A stretch of DNA of 64,000 nt, taken from assembly GCA_963575745.1 (NCBI GenBank), contig CAUYUJ010014322.1, forward strand, positions 250,001 through 314,000, in the 5' to 3' direction. This DNA comes from Prorocentrum cordatum (Eukaryota > Sar > Dinophyceae > Prorocentrales > Prorocentraceae). The notes under the pieces are model-generated. The model was not told where the DNA came from. It saw only the letters and a program-made list of their open reading frames with translations, and did no database searches. A program made the translations under genes and the position numbers. Within the stretch, counting starts at the first letter, position 1, and each line of letters starts with the position of its first letter. Positions 39,182-49,359 of this stretch are shown here, one piece after another.

Positions 39182-39790
39182 TTATAGGTTGGGCTTCTGG
39201 CACGCGCGCCAAATGCATGGCTTGTTCAATGACTGCCAATTCTGAAATCCGAACGTGCTGCAGCGTTCCATCCAATCCCCCTTGGTTTCTATTGGAACAA
39301 ATCGCGCTGGGAGACGCTCTGGAAGCGATGCGAACGGGTCTCCTGGAGCATATTCGGATCCGCCCCAACGTTTGTTTGGTCGTATTCCCCGAATCCCTGC
39401 TTCCAAGCACCATCTGAGAAATTGCATGGTGGGGGACATAGTGCACCACCCCTTGCAGCCGCATTTGTATTGCCCCCTTTCTGATATACAACATATTGCA
39501 TGCCGTTTTCCAGACGCGAGTATATACGCAGTGAAATGTATCAAGCTGTCTTGTTTGCCTACTTGCGTGGCTCTTGTGTACCTCACCCCATCGCAATAAA
39601 GTGCGATGGGGAACGCTGGCCTCGCATCCCCTGGAATGCGTCGATGGCGGTGGTCTTCAAATGCCTTTTGCCGGACAGCAACCCTGGCAGTGCGGATGAT
39701 ATGGCCTTCGTCTAATCCATCAAGCTCGAGCTCACTAGCCTCGCGATGGCAAACCGAAAACGCTCTTGATGGGCGCGGAGGGGCGGCGAA
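39182..39790 (-). CDS. Dinoflagellate repeat-associated protein, N-terminal part
   Basis: The convincing part of a longer minus-strand frame. AFPIALYCDGVRYTRATQVG, KRHAICCISERGQYKCGCKG-WCT, MQFLRWCLEAG, and ETKGDWMERCSTFGFQNWQ followed by PCIWRACQ. The C-G-C-K-G-W-C-T and K-G-D-W blocks match the same family recalled above, in the expected order before the 37.7-38.8 kb half. The upstream part of the frame, to 40204, is low complexity and not included. Confidence 0.5.
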   Translation of the reverse strand, partial: FAAPPRPSRAFSVCHREASELELDGLDEGHIIRTARVAVRQKAFEDHRHRRIPGDARPAFPIALYCDGVRYTRATQVGKQDSLIHFTAYILASGKRHAICCISERGQYKCGCKGWCTMSPTMQFLRWCLEAGIRGIRPNKRWGGSEYAPGDPFASLPERLPARFVPIETKGDWMERCSTFGFQNWQSLNKPCIWRACQKPNL

Positions 39791-41597
39791 GGAAGTAAAC
39801 GGAAAATGTGCATGGCGAGAAGCCAGGAGGGAACGGAGGGGGCTCTGAGAGGTGATGGGGGACAATGGGGAGCCATGTGTTTTCGGTCTGCCCTCTACGC
39901 CATACATTCGTGCACTGGCGCCATCAGGACCTTGTTCTCCTTTTTGGCACAGCATAACTGCGTTGCCCCCCCCCCCCCCCTCCCCTCGCTCGACCACTCC
40001 TCCCTCAGGGCGACCTCTCAGTCGCTGTCGCTTCCGTATTTTTTTCGAGCCAAGCCAGGCGCTTCGACGAGATATGTTTATGTACGCAGAGTTTCTTATC
40101 CATTGTCCTCCCACTTGCCCCTCATGACCATTGGACGGGCAACTTGCCGCAGTGCAACGTTGCTGGAGATGGTGGGGGGGGGGGGGGGGGGGGTGGGGGG
40201 CCACGGTCCGAGTGTTTCTGGAGATTGCCTGTCGACGAGGTTGGGCCCTTCGAGAGCCGAGCGACGCCTGTCCCCTTCGCCCCTGTTTTCACGGCACGGT
40301 AAGAAATAGAGCAGATTGATTTCGCCGACACCCGTCCTCGCGAATACAATGTGAGAAATTCTTGCTCAAGTAATCGACCGCGCTCCTCCTGTGATTCTAT
40401 GTCCTCGCGCAGGTTCTCTCAACGCCGCGTTCTCCCACCGACGAGCCGAGAGCGGATCCAGATCCCATCCACGAGAGGTCATTCTAAATCGGATTCAATA
40501 TCCAGTCAATCGCCGAGCATCGCTCTGACCTTGATCCAGGATGCGCTGAAGGATTCGGACGTCAGAGGCAGAGGGCTAGCATGTTTGACGAGCGAGGCAT
40601 AATGATAGGTCCGAGAGGAGGAAAATGATCACGGGAACGAGCCCAAACCAAGCGAGCAAGCCTGGCACGCTGGGTTTGGGGCAGGGGTTAGGGCTGTGAT
40701 TTAGGGTGGGGAGGGGCTTGCTGCTGTATTTTGCCACCCCGAAAGCGCATGCCAAATTCACCGCAAATTCACCGGACATTCACCAGAATTGCACCGGATA
40801 TTCACCACCCTGTTTGTGTTTAAAACAATATGTAATCTGACATTCACCGCAAAATCACTGGATATTCACTGGATTTTCACCGGATATTCACCGCCCCCGT
40901 TCGCGAGCACTCACCGCCTCTCCTCCGAGGCATGTCAACTAGGTCGAGGCCGTACATTGCCCCTAGCTCCCCCGAGCAACCAGCCGAAAAAACGGTCCCT
41001 CACTGAAAAAACAACCGAGCTTCCCAGGCCTTAAACTTAGAGTTGCAAGCTGCGCGCGCCGAATCTCCCACTCGCGCGCTGCCGTCGCGACAGAAAGGAA
41101 ATTGCCGGGGGAGATTCCTGCCCGAACATCGTTCGCCTGAGCTCGGAACCCAAGTCGATCTAGGATTCAAATTAAGGCAATCAGCGTGATCAAGCCCAGG
41201 TCGAAACAGAAGTGCGGGGGGCGCATCGGACTCGATGCATGCTTTCCCCCTTTCAAAAGCTGTTGCTTCTTTGCCCCCCCCCCCCCCCCCCCCGCCCCCA
41301 GCCTGCAGCCTGGAACGAAACGCGCGAAAGAGATCGATCACACATAAGACAATAGAGTAACTACACCGTGCGCAAAAAAAAAGCTGCAGATCGGCCACTC
41401 GTGCAATGTTCGTGTCCGTATCCCGTGCCCTACCTCTTCTCGTCTCCTCGCATTTTCCCCCCGCCCCTTATCCCTCCAATTTTCTCCCATATTCCCCCTA
41501 TATGTCATGATGGGCCAATCCCTTCCCATATCGACTTGACGCGCTGCTCTGTTCAGGCCTGGCATTTCTCTGTCATATCCAAGAATGCTCACAATTT
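39791..41597. other. No gene recognised; three long C/G runs
   Basis: Homopolymer runs: C at about 39966-39980, G at about 40172-40198 (one T-interrupted continuation), C at about 41275-41294. Short frames only. Confidence 0.5.
40745..40895 (+). repeat. Degenerate repeats of ATTCACCGGAT
   Basis: TTCACCGGATATTCACC, TTCACCGCAAAATCACTGG and similar units recur at 11-13-nt steps in two clusters separated by about 40 bp. Confidence 0.75.
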
Positions 41598-41822
41598 CCT
41601 ACACTTTTCCATGAGCTCGTCGATCTTGGGCCTCCGGGCGGCGATCGCGCCGAAAGCCGTCGACGTCTCGGCCTCGCCCCTCTGCCCCTTGAGCTCGGCG
41701 GCCCCGTGCACCAGCTGACCGCGCATGTTGAAGCAAGAGAGAGCGGCCGTCTCCACGGCTTCCAGGCAAGACTCCAGAGGCCCCCCCGAACTTTGCGCTA
41801 TCCAAACCGCTGCCGCCGCGGC
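41598..41822 (-). CDS. Candidate exon of an unknown gene
   Basis: Reads SSGGPLESCLEAVETAALSC, FNMRGQLVHGAAELKGQRGE and AIAARRPKIDELMEKCRKL. The end is either a TGA or a splice donor (TT|GTGAGC). Normal protein composition in contrast to the purine repeat beside it. Probably joined to the exons at 42.4-44.5 kb. Confidence 0.4.
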
Positions 41823-41854
41823 TGGTCTCCGAGATGAGGACCCTCGGGCGGCGG

Positions 41855-41980
41855 GGGGGATCGGGGAAGAGGGGGGGGGAGGAGAAGGAGGAGGAGGAGG
41901 AGCAGAAGGAGGAGGAGGAGGAGGAGGAGGAGGAGGAGGGGGAGGAGGTGGAGAAGGAGGAGGAGGAGGTGGAGGAAAGA
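41855..41980 (+). repeat. (GGA)n microsatellite
   Basis: GGAGGA triplets with AAG and GTG interruptions; pyrimidine-rich on the presumed coding strand. Confidence 0.9.
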
Positions 41981-42119
41981 ACTTCGAGCATGACCAACGT
42001 CAACACATATGAGGAAGGGAAGAGGAGCAGGACGAGCACGAAGCAGGAGAAGGGGAGGGGCTGATGAGGGGGAGGAGTAGGAGTAGGAGGAGGAGGAGGA
42101 GGAGGAGGAGGAGGAGGCG

Positions 42120-42355
42120 AAGACAGGTGACGAGGACGAGGACGAGGATGAGGATAAGGATGGCGGTGATGATGATGACGATGGGGATGATGATGATGTT
42201 GTTGATGATGATGCTGATTATGCTGATGATGTCGATGCTGGTGATGATGATGATGTCGATGATGATGACGAGGATGATGATGATGCTGCCGCTGATGATG
42301 CTGATGGCGATGATGATGATGCTGATGATGACGAGGAGGAGGAGGAGGAGATAAA
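42120..42355 (+). repeat. GAT/GAC trinucleotide tract
   Basis: GATGATGAT with GAC, GCT and GTT variants; preceded by GGA repeats at 42065-42115. Confidence 0.9.
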
Positions 42356-42377
42356 CGATGACTAAGGAGAAGGAACA

Positions 42378-43448
42378 TCAGCGAGCAAGACTGCTCGCCT
42401 CGCTTGCATGGTGGCCTTCGTGTAGGGCGAGCCCGGCTCGATCGCCCTCTTCTCGAGGGGCCCCCCCTGCCTTGACCTTGCCGCCCCTCGGCGTGGAAGA
42501 GGGGGCTGCCGCCGCTGCACCTGGCTTGCCCGCGCGGCGGGCACGCGCGCCAGCAGCTGCGCCTCCGCCAGCCGCTCCAGCCACGCCAGCCACGCCAGCA
42601 TTGGTCTTCGCCGTCGGCTTCGGGGGCGTGTCCTTGGCCAGCTGCAACGCCGTGGTGGCCGGCGCGGTGTCGACTGCGGGCCCTGCTGGCAGCGCAGCTG
42701 CGCTGCTCGCGGCAGCAGCCGCTGGCGCGGCGCTTGGCTGCGCCTTGGGCTGCAACGGGGCGGCGGCTGCAATGTTGGCGTGGACTGCAGGAGGGAAGTT
42801 GCCGAATGCCGTGGGCTGGTTGAAGTGGGCGATGGCCCGCTCCCGCGCCGCTGCCAAGTCTGGCGACATTGTCGATGGGCCAGCCGATGACGGCGCAGGG
42901 CGTGCCGTCTGCTCCGACGTCGCCCGCCAGATCTCGCTGGACTCCTGGCGCGTCTCCTCGGAGATGTGGCGGAACTTCATCCTCTTGCTGCAGGGGTCGA
43001 TGGCGACCCACCCCGCGCCACGCTCCAGGGCGGACTTGGCTATCCCATGGGCCCCCGCAATTGCGGTGGCGCTGTGGTGCCCGCCCTCCGCTGCGATGAG
43101 CTGGTCCAGGTTCGTCATCCGTCCAATCTTGATGTCGGACTCGGAGTCCTGCGTCACCTTGGACCGCTTCTTGATGGCCTCGCTGCACTGCTCCTCGGCC
43201 CACTCGCGCCTGCGCTTGGCCCTGGCATCTCTCGCGGGCCTGCCAAACCCATCCCACTGTCCATTTGCCTTCAGCCAGCGCGTGAATCTACTTCCCAGGG
43301 CGCCCCGAGCCGCGAAGTCGAACCCAGCCTTCGCACGCGCCTCCAACACGTCGTCGTCGATGTCCTCCTCCTCCTCCTGCTGGGCGCCCCCCACGGTGGT
43401 CGGCAGCTCCTGTCCCTTGAGCTTCTGCCTGAAGAGCGCCACCATCTC
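42378..43448 (-). CDS. Candidate large exon, Ala-rich tail, unknown gene
   Basis: Begins after a good acceptor (CATCGCCCCAG|GAG ATG GTG). Reads MVALFRQKLKGQELPTTVGG, an acidic run, LGSRFTRWLKANGQWDGFGR, WAEEQCSEAIKKRSKVTQD, MTNLDQLIAAEGGHHSAT and FRHISEETRQESSEIWRATS, then an Ala/Pro-rich C-terminal part. The RFxRWLKAN block looks like a conserved motif but I cannot name the family. The opposite strand also has a long Ala-rich frame, rejected because it lacks ordered blocks. Confidence 0.5.
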   Translation of the reverse strand, partial: EMVALFRQKLKGQELPTTVGGAQQEEEEDIDDDVLEARAKAGFDFAARGALGSRFTRWLKANGQWDGFGRPARDARAKRRREWAEEQCSEAIKKRSKVTQDSESDIKIGRMTNLDQLIAAEGGHHSATAIAGAHGIAKSALERGAGWVAIDPCSKRMKFRHISEETRQESSEIWRATSEQTARPAPSSAGPSTMSPDLAAARERAIAHFNQPTAFGNFPPAVHANIAAAAPLQPKAQPSAAPAAAAASSAAALPAGPAVDTAPATTALQLAKDTPPKPTAKTNAGVAGVAGAAGGGAAAGARARRAGKPGAAAAAPSSTPRGGKVKAGGAPREEGDRAGLALHEGHHASEASSLAR

Positions 43449-43565
43449 CTGGGGCGATGGAAGAGCTCCTCCTCCTCCTCCTCCTCCTTCTCTCCTCCTC
43501 CCCCCTCCCCCCTTCCTCCTCCTCCTCCTCCTCCCCCCCCCCCTCCTGCGTCTCCCCCCAGCACC
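43449..43565 (+). repeat. CCT microsatellite, probable intron
   Basis: CCTCCT repeats with a C run, lying directly upstream of the acceptor of the 42378-43448 exon. Confidence 0.8.
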
Positions 43566-43619
43566 CCCGCTGAGGGGATGATGCGGGAGATTGAGGTGGC
43601 CAGAAGATGAGGAAGTCAG

Positions 43620-44505
43620 GGCAGGTGCGGAGAGCGCATATCTTTCGAATGTGACCTCTGGGCTCCTGCTCGAAGCTGCTGATGCGCGTCGCGCAGTCGA
43701 CTGCGGAGGGCGACGACGGCTGGCTCGGGTCCAGCTCGGGCTCGTGGTCACAAGAGTTGGTGTCCACCATATCTGGCTGGCGGTCTGGCAGCTCCTGCCC
43801 CGTGGGCACCTCCTCCCCAGCTTCGCCGACTGCGGCGCCCTGGCTGTCCGCGGCTGCGCCGTCGAGCACCTCTGGGCGCGCCTCGCTCGGCGCCCGCTGG
43901 CCCTGACCAGCAGCCGAGCCACCGTCGACCATCGGCTGGCTGAGCTCGGAGCGATCTTCCGAGCCCGAGCTGCCCTGGGCCACGCCAGCATCCATGCTGG
44001 GCTCGGGCTGCGGCGAGGCTCCAGCGCGCGCCGCCTGGGCACCCAGGCTCGCCTGCGCGCCCGGGGTTGGCGAGGTCGCGCCGCCTGGCTGGTCGACGGC
44101 GTCGTGCTGCAGCGTCGCAAGCTCCGCGGCGGCCCCTAGTGGCTGCGTCTCTGGCAGAGTGTCCTGCTGGGCGGCGATCGCGAAGATCGGCGCGCTGTCG
44201 AGGTCGGCAGGCTGGCTGATGTTGTCGTCGCCGCGAGCGCGGAGCTGCCGCCGCCGATGCGGCCGAATGGGCTGCTCGTCATGTTGCACGGGCTCGCGCT
44301 CCAAAGTACACACAACAAATTCGTCGAGTGTCGGGGCCGGGCGTGCCCAGGGCTTGGTCGCAACTACAGTCGGAGTCCGGCTGGCTGGCTGAACTGCGAT
44401 CGGGCCCTTGTCGACGACGGCATGTGTCTCCTCGACGTCGCTGTCGCTCAATGTGACGGGTTGGTCTGGCCCAGCTGCGTCACGCTGGGATAGCTGCGCG
44501 AACCC
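43620..44505 (-). CDS. Candidate exon, acidic Ser/Gln/Pro-rich protein
   Basis: Frame reads [60 protein letters not shown] and [12 protein letters not shown]-like acidic stretches to about 43620. Composition is that of a disordered regulatory or nuclear protein. No domain is recognised. It lies directly upstream of the next exon on the same strand. Confidence 0.35.
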
Positions 44506-44546
44506 GTGGCTCTGGCGATCCTGGAGGCAAGCATGCGGGCGACGCT

Positions 44547-44619
44547 GCATATGTGTGTGTGTTTGTGTGTGTGTGTGTGCGTGTGTGCGTGTGTGTGCGT
44601 GTGTGTGTATGCGCGCGCG

Positions 44620-44668
<49 letters not shown>

Positions 44669-44982
44669 GTGTGTGTGTGTACGTGTGTGTGTGTGCGCGC
44701 GTGTGCGTGCGTGCGTGTGTGCGTGCGTGCGCGCATTTGTGCGTGTGCGTGTGTGTGTGTGAGAGAGAGTGTGTGTGTGTTTGTGTGTGTGTGCGTGTGT
44801 ATGTGTGTACGTGTGTATGTGTGTGTGCGTGTGTGCGCGTGCGTGCGTGCGTGCGTGCGTGCGCGCGTGCATGTGTGCCTGCGCGTGCCCTGCGCGTGCG
44901 TGTGCGTGAGTGTGCTTTTGCGTGCGCGTGCGCGTGCGCGCGTGTGCGCGTGCGCCCGCGTGCGCGTGCGCGTGGCGGGGGG
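44547..44982 (+). repeat. (GT)n/(GC)n alternating tract, about 435 bp
   Basis: TGTGTG with CGTG, CGCG and ATGTG variants, almost purely alternating pyrimidine-purine. Frames encode Cys-Val or His-Thr repeats. Confidence 0.97.
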
Positions 44983-46247
44983 AGGGGGGGGCAATCACAA
45001 CGATTGGTGGTGCGGCTATCTCACCGCCCTCCGTCTTGCCCCCATTCCACGCGGGGGCCGCGCGCTGTCCACGTCACCATATTAAAGGGATTGGTCACCC
45101 CATTACTCGATAATGTTGCCCGCGGGGTCCGAGATGACCGAGGCCCCCCCCCCCTCATCCTCCAAAAACCATCCCATGGATTTGATGCTGCCTGTCCTGC
45201 TGGTCATTCTCCGCCAGGGCCCTGGGCGCCGCCGAAACGATGCGCACCGTCGCAGCCTGTGGGAGAATGACGCAATGGGTCGGCACGCGGACGGAGGCTG
45301 AATCTTATAGAGAGGAGGAGATGAGGGATGATGATGAGGAGGAGGAGGAGGAGGAGGAGGAGGGAGGGGGATGGAACGGGGAATGAGGAGGGGGAGGAGG
45401 AGGAAGAGGGGGAGGAGGATAGTCGGGGAGTCGGCGGAGGCGGAGGGGGAGGAGGAGGAGGGCGAGGACGAGCACGAGGAGGAGGGCTGCGAAAGAGAGG
45501 GCGAGAGGAGTTGGTTCACCGGATTGCCCCCGAAGTCTGTTATCAAGGAATCCCCGCGCAACCCGAGCAGCTGCGCCCTCGGCGTCGGCCATTGAACCCA
45601 CTTGTCGAGTGCCAGCCCTAACTTGCTGAGGGGCAGCGGAGAAACTCGAAGCCAAAATGCTCAGGACAGCATCGGGGTTCGATCGGTGTTGTCTGCGTTC
45701 GCATTCGAATCGTTATCGCACGGTGCTCTGCATTCGTTCGACTCGCACTTGCATCGAATGAATTATTTCAATGATCGGGGTCCGATGCCCGCTAGCACCC
45801 ACTGCCCCCTGGTCGCCGCGGCTGGGCGACTCCCGAAATAGCTACGCCGAATCGCCACGGCTGAACGTTGCCCTTCTCTTCGCCACGGCTGGATTGCCAA
45901 CGCGTACCGAACGCCCCGAGTGGCTACAGCCGGCCCCTGAAGAAGGAACCCTTTTCGTTGGGGAGGGGCTCCGCGTTCCTTAAGTGTTTCGCAGCTTGTC
46001 TCAGGTTTTCCTTATGTTTTCGATCGGAAGTCGAAGCTTAACGTATAAAAAAGCCTCGTTCCTTATTTTGGGTTCCTTAGGTCAAGACCCCGACTGTATA
46101 GCATTCGTTATCTTCCGCGATGGGGCATCTAATTGGGCGTCTAATTCTTTCGTCGCGAAGCTTTTTCCTCTGGCCTCTTTTCAACTCCCACGTTCTTCTA
46201 GACAACTGTCTAGATCACCAGCCCGACGGGGCTGCCCGAATCAAACC
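44983..46247. other. No firm gene; (GGA)n at 45310-45490; one possible exon
   Basis: A minus-strand stretch at 45110-45200 reads [20 protein letters not shown] and ends at a stop, and 45500-45600 reads GAAARVARGFLDNRLRGQSG. Either may be an exon. The GGA array between would then be an intron. Confidence 0.3.
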
Positions 46248-46892
46248 CTACATGTCCAGCGTGAATGGCCCCTCGGGCGAGGAAGGCCTCGGCCTCGCTG
46301 GTGGGCGCGCCGCTGCGTGCCTCTCAGGCACGGGCGACCCAGCGGCCTGCTTCGGCTCGGGGGTATTGGGCGCCGTCGCGTTCGTCTTCCCCTGGCCCCT
46401 GGTGTTCTGCCCCTGGCCCTTGCCCGAGATCTCGATCGTCGCGCCGTTGGCCATCGCGGCGCCGCCCGTGCCGATGGCGACGCCCTTGCCCCTGCCCCCG
46501 ACCTCGCCGATGTTCGTGCCCTCGGAGTTGCCCTCCACGATCCCCGAGTCGCCCTCGCCGATGTTCTGGCCCTCGCCCGCGATCGAGTCCTCGCCCTCGC
46601 CGATGTCCTTGCCCTCGTCCATGATCACGCCATCGTCCTCGCCGATGTTCTGGCCCTCGTCTACGAGCACGTCCTCGCCCTCGTTGATGTGATGGCCCTC
46701 GTCCGCGATCACGCCCTCGCCCTCGTCGATGTTCTGGCCCTCGTCTACAATCGCGTCCTCGCCCTCGCCGATGTCCTGGCCCTCGTCCGCGATCACGTCC
46801 TCGCCGACGGCCTGGCCCTCGGAGCCCCGCGGACGCTTCGCACCTCCCAGGGGAAACCAATGTGCAAGATGCGGGGCCCAACCATCTTGCAC
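46248..46892 (-). CDS. ORF with seven 14-residue acidic repeats
   Basis: 214 codons ending at a stop. From about residue 30 there are seven tandem copies of a 14-residue unit close to EGEDAIVDEGQNIG (42 bp each, about 46530-46810). The units keep D-E-G and the I/N-I-G end while varying at V/A/S. A Gly-rich stretch (GRGKGVAIGTGG) and a Pro/Arg-rich tail follow. The conservation of protein pattern with silent-looking third-base change favours this strand over the plus-strand frame. Function unknown; the repeats could bind cations or form a solenoid. Confidence 0.45.
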   Translation of the reverse strand: MQDGWAPHLAHWFPLGGAKRPRGSEGQAVGEDVIADEGQDIGEGEDAIVDEGQNIDEGEGVIADEGHHINEGEDVLVDEGQNIGEDDGVIMDEGKDIGEGEDSIAGEGQNIGEGDSGIVEGNSEGTNIGEVGGRGKGVAIGTGGAAMANGATIEISGKGQGQNTRGQGKTNATAPNTPEPKQAAGSPVPERHAAARPPARPRPSSPEGPFTLDM

Positions 46893-47094
46893 GCCCGTCC
46901 CTCCATGCGATGGGGCGCGGGTTACCGCATCAGCTCAGGACCGTTTCGTTTAGGTTCAGACATTGGAGCAGATGAGATGCCTGCTGGCCTGACCCCGCCC
47001 TCAGGAGAAGCCAGATCATTTTCAAGGGGGAGGAAGGGGCATAGCACATGGAAGACGGCTGGCATTGAGGAACGGCGCGTGGACGAGGGTGACG

Positions 47095-47290
47095 ATCGAG
47101 GGAAGCGAGGAGGACGAGGAGGATGGGGAGGAGGAGGAGGAGGAGGAGAAGCAGGAGGAGGAGGCGAAGGATGAGTCGGGGAATGACGAGGAGAAGCCGG
47201 GCGAGGCTCGAGGAGGAGGAGGAGGGGGAGGAGGGGGCGGAAGAGGCAGCGAAGGAGGGGGAGGAAGAGGAAGAGGAGGAGAAGGAGTTA
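47095..47290 (+). repeat. (GGA)n microsatellite
   Basis: GGAGGA with GAA and GGG variants between two candidate minus-strand exons. Confidence 0.9.
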
Positions 47291-47299
47291 AGGAAGTAG

Positions 47300-47504
47300 G
47301 AGGTAGGTTGGCTCCTTCTGCTGATGCCCTTGCCGCTGCTGGCCTCTTCTTCATCGTCGGCTTCCCTTTCATGAGCATGTTCTGCTGCGCCTTCTCCAGC
47401 AGCGCCTGCCCTCTGTTGATGGTGTTGTTCGCTAGGCGCGTCGCTACGTCGTTGCACCAGGCCATCGCCAACTTCTCGCCATCGTTGATGTTCTCTGCGA
47501 AGTC
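47300..47504 (-). CDS. Candidate exon of an unknown gene
   Basis: After the acceptor CCAGCTAG|GAC the frame reads DFAENINDGEKLAMAWCNDV, ATRLANNTINRGQALLEKAQ and NMLMKGKPTMKKRPAAARAS. A normal, helical composition. The exon runs into the pyrimidine-rich (minus strand) repeat. Confidence 0.45.
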
Positions 47505-47754
47505 CTAGCTGGAAAACTCGGCTGGCCGACGACGATTACGACTACGACGCTGTCCTGTGCCGCGCCTTCCCCCTTCCACTCCCCCAGCCCCTCCCCTTCC
47601 TCCTCCCGCCGCGCGTTGCTGAGGGGCCCTCGGGTCCGCCACGTCCATCTGCAAGACCTGCCAGCCGTCCTGCGTGATCCTGGCCAGCCGTTGATGAGGA
47701 AAGCCCTTGCGGTTGTTGTTCCTGGCTGGCCCCCCCGCATTCTTTGTTTGTCTC

Positions 47755-47771
47755 GCTCTCTCTCTCTCCTC

Positions 47772-47813
<42 letters not shown>

Positions 47814-47871
47814 ATCTTTCTCTCTTCTATCTCTCTCCCTCTTCTCTCCTATCTATCTCTCTCTCTTTCTG

Positions 47872-47902
<31 letters not shown>

Positions 47903-47926
47903 TTCTCTTTTCCTCTCCTCTCTCTC

Positions 47927-47972
<46 letters not shown>

Positions 47973-47983
47973 TCTCTCCTCTC

Positions 47984-48058
<75 letters not shown>
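47755..48058 (+). repeat. (CT)n microsatellite, about 300 bp
   Basis: CTCTCT with occasional TTC, CCT and ATCT variants. It is the reverse complement type of the (GA)n at 48826-49263. Confidence 0.97.
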
Positions 48059-48060
<2 letters not shown>

Positions 48061-48094
48061 CCCCCCCTTTCCTAAGTTATCCTCTTCAATTATT

Positions 48095-48260
48095 TGTTCC
48101 TCTCCTCCTCTCCTCTCATCCTCGTCCTCCTACTCCTCCTCCTCCTCGCCCTCCTCCTCCTCCTCCTCCTCCCCCTGCTCCTCGTCGTCCTCCTCCTCCT
48201 CCTCATCCTGCTCCTCGCCCTCGTCCTCCTTCTCCTCCCCCCCCCTTCTCCTCCTCCTAC
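48095..48260 (+). repeat. CCT microsatellite
   Basis: CTCCTCCT with CGTCCTC variants. Confidence 0.9.
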
Positions 48261-48305
48261 TCCATCCCATTCAACTCCTCTCCCCAGTGTTTTTTTATTA
48301 TTAAA

Positions 48306-48815
48306 AAAATGCTTTTGCCCCAGTCGGTCTTGAGCGACGTGGAGACGTGCGTCTCCTCGGTCTTGATATTCACCAGCTCGACCCCCTCTGTCTGCGCACT
48401 CTTCTTGCCGTTGCCCTTGCTCTTCGTCTTCTTGCCGACCGCGTCGGCGGGTTGCTCGATGGGCGCGTCCTGGAACTGCGCGACGATGGCCTCAACGGGC
48501 GGAGGATGGAGGATGGGGGTTGGCAGGATTGAACGGAGAAGGGCGATGACGACAAACTGAGAGGAGAGATGCCCCGACGCCTGCGGCACACTGCGCGCGA
48601 GCCCGTCGGACCACTTGGCAATCGTCGCGTCCGCCGGGAGCGCGTTCATCGGCGGGTGCATGATCTGGCAGCAATCCTTGCACTGATTGTTCCGGATGCG
48701 CTCGACGCGGAAGGCTTTCTTCAGCTCTTGGTCGTAGTCGAAATCCCACTTCTGCTCGATGCCTTCAGGGGAAGGCGCCGACCCCCTCTCCTCCGCCATC
48801 CACCCCCGTGGAAGC
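48306..48815 (-). CDS. Candidate exon between (GA)n and (CT)n arms
   Basis: Reads AEERGSAPSPEGIEQKWDFD, YDQELKKAFRVERIRNNQCK, DCCQIMHPPMNALPADATIA, FVVIALLRSILPTPIL and EGVELVNIKTEETHVSTSLK. C-x2-CC near its start could bind metal. ATGGCGGAGGAG offers a start at about 48801. No family recognised. The exon lies in the loop of a potential long stem formed by the flanking CT and GA tracts. Confidence 0.5.
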
Positions 48816-48825
48816 GAGGAGGGGG

Positions 48826-48828
48826 GGG

Positions 48829-48892
<64 letters not shown>

Positions 48893-49075
48893 CGAGAGAT
48901 GAGAGAAGAAGAGAGAGAGAGATGAGAGAGAGAGAGAGGAGAGAGAGAGACGAGAGAGAGAAAGAGAAAGAGAGAAGAGAGAGAGAGAGAGAGAGATGAG
49001 AGAGAGAGAGACGAGAGAGGAAAAGAGAGAGAGAGAGAGAGAGAAAAGAGAGAGAAAGAGAGGAGAGAGAGAGAG

Positions 49076-49108
<33 letters not shown>

Positions 49109-49209
49109 AAGAGAAGGAGAAGAGAGAGAGAGGAGAGAGAGAGAGAGAGAAAAAGAGAGAAAGAGAGAAAAAGAGAAAGAGAGAAAGAGAGAAAGAGAGA
49201 AAGAGAGAA

Positions 49210-49263
<54 letters not shown>
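48826..49263 (+). repeat. (GA)n microsatellite, about 440 bp
   Basis: GAGAGA with AAAGAG, GAGATG and GACGAG variants. Confidence 0.97.
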
Positions 49264-49270
<7 letters not shown>

Positions 49271-49359
49271 AGAACATTGCACGGAGGGGCGAGGAACCCG
49301 ACGAGGAATACGACGGAAGGAAAAAAAACAAAACAAATAAAAAAAAAGTAATATGTCGA

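Noticed and set aside
42358-43581. 407-codon plus-strand Ala-rich ORF
   Set aside because: Antisense to a minus-strand frame with ordered blocks and a good splice acceptor; its own sequence is low complexity.
44408-45270. Cys-Val repeat ORFs on the plus strand and His-Thr repeats on the minus strand
   Set aside because: Produced by the GT/GC dinucleotide tract.
45984-47174. 396-codon plus-strand ORF with Ala-Leu-Val repeats
   Set aside because: Mirror of the 14-residue acidic repeats on the minus strand, which keep a clearer protein pattern.
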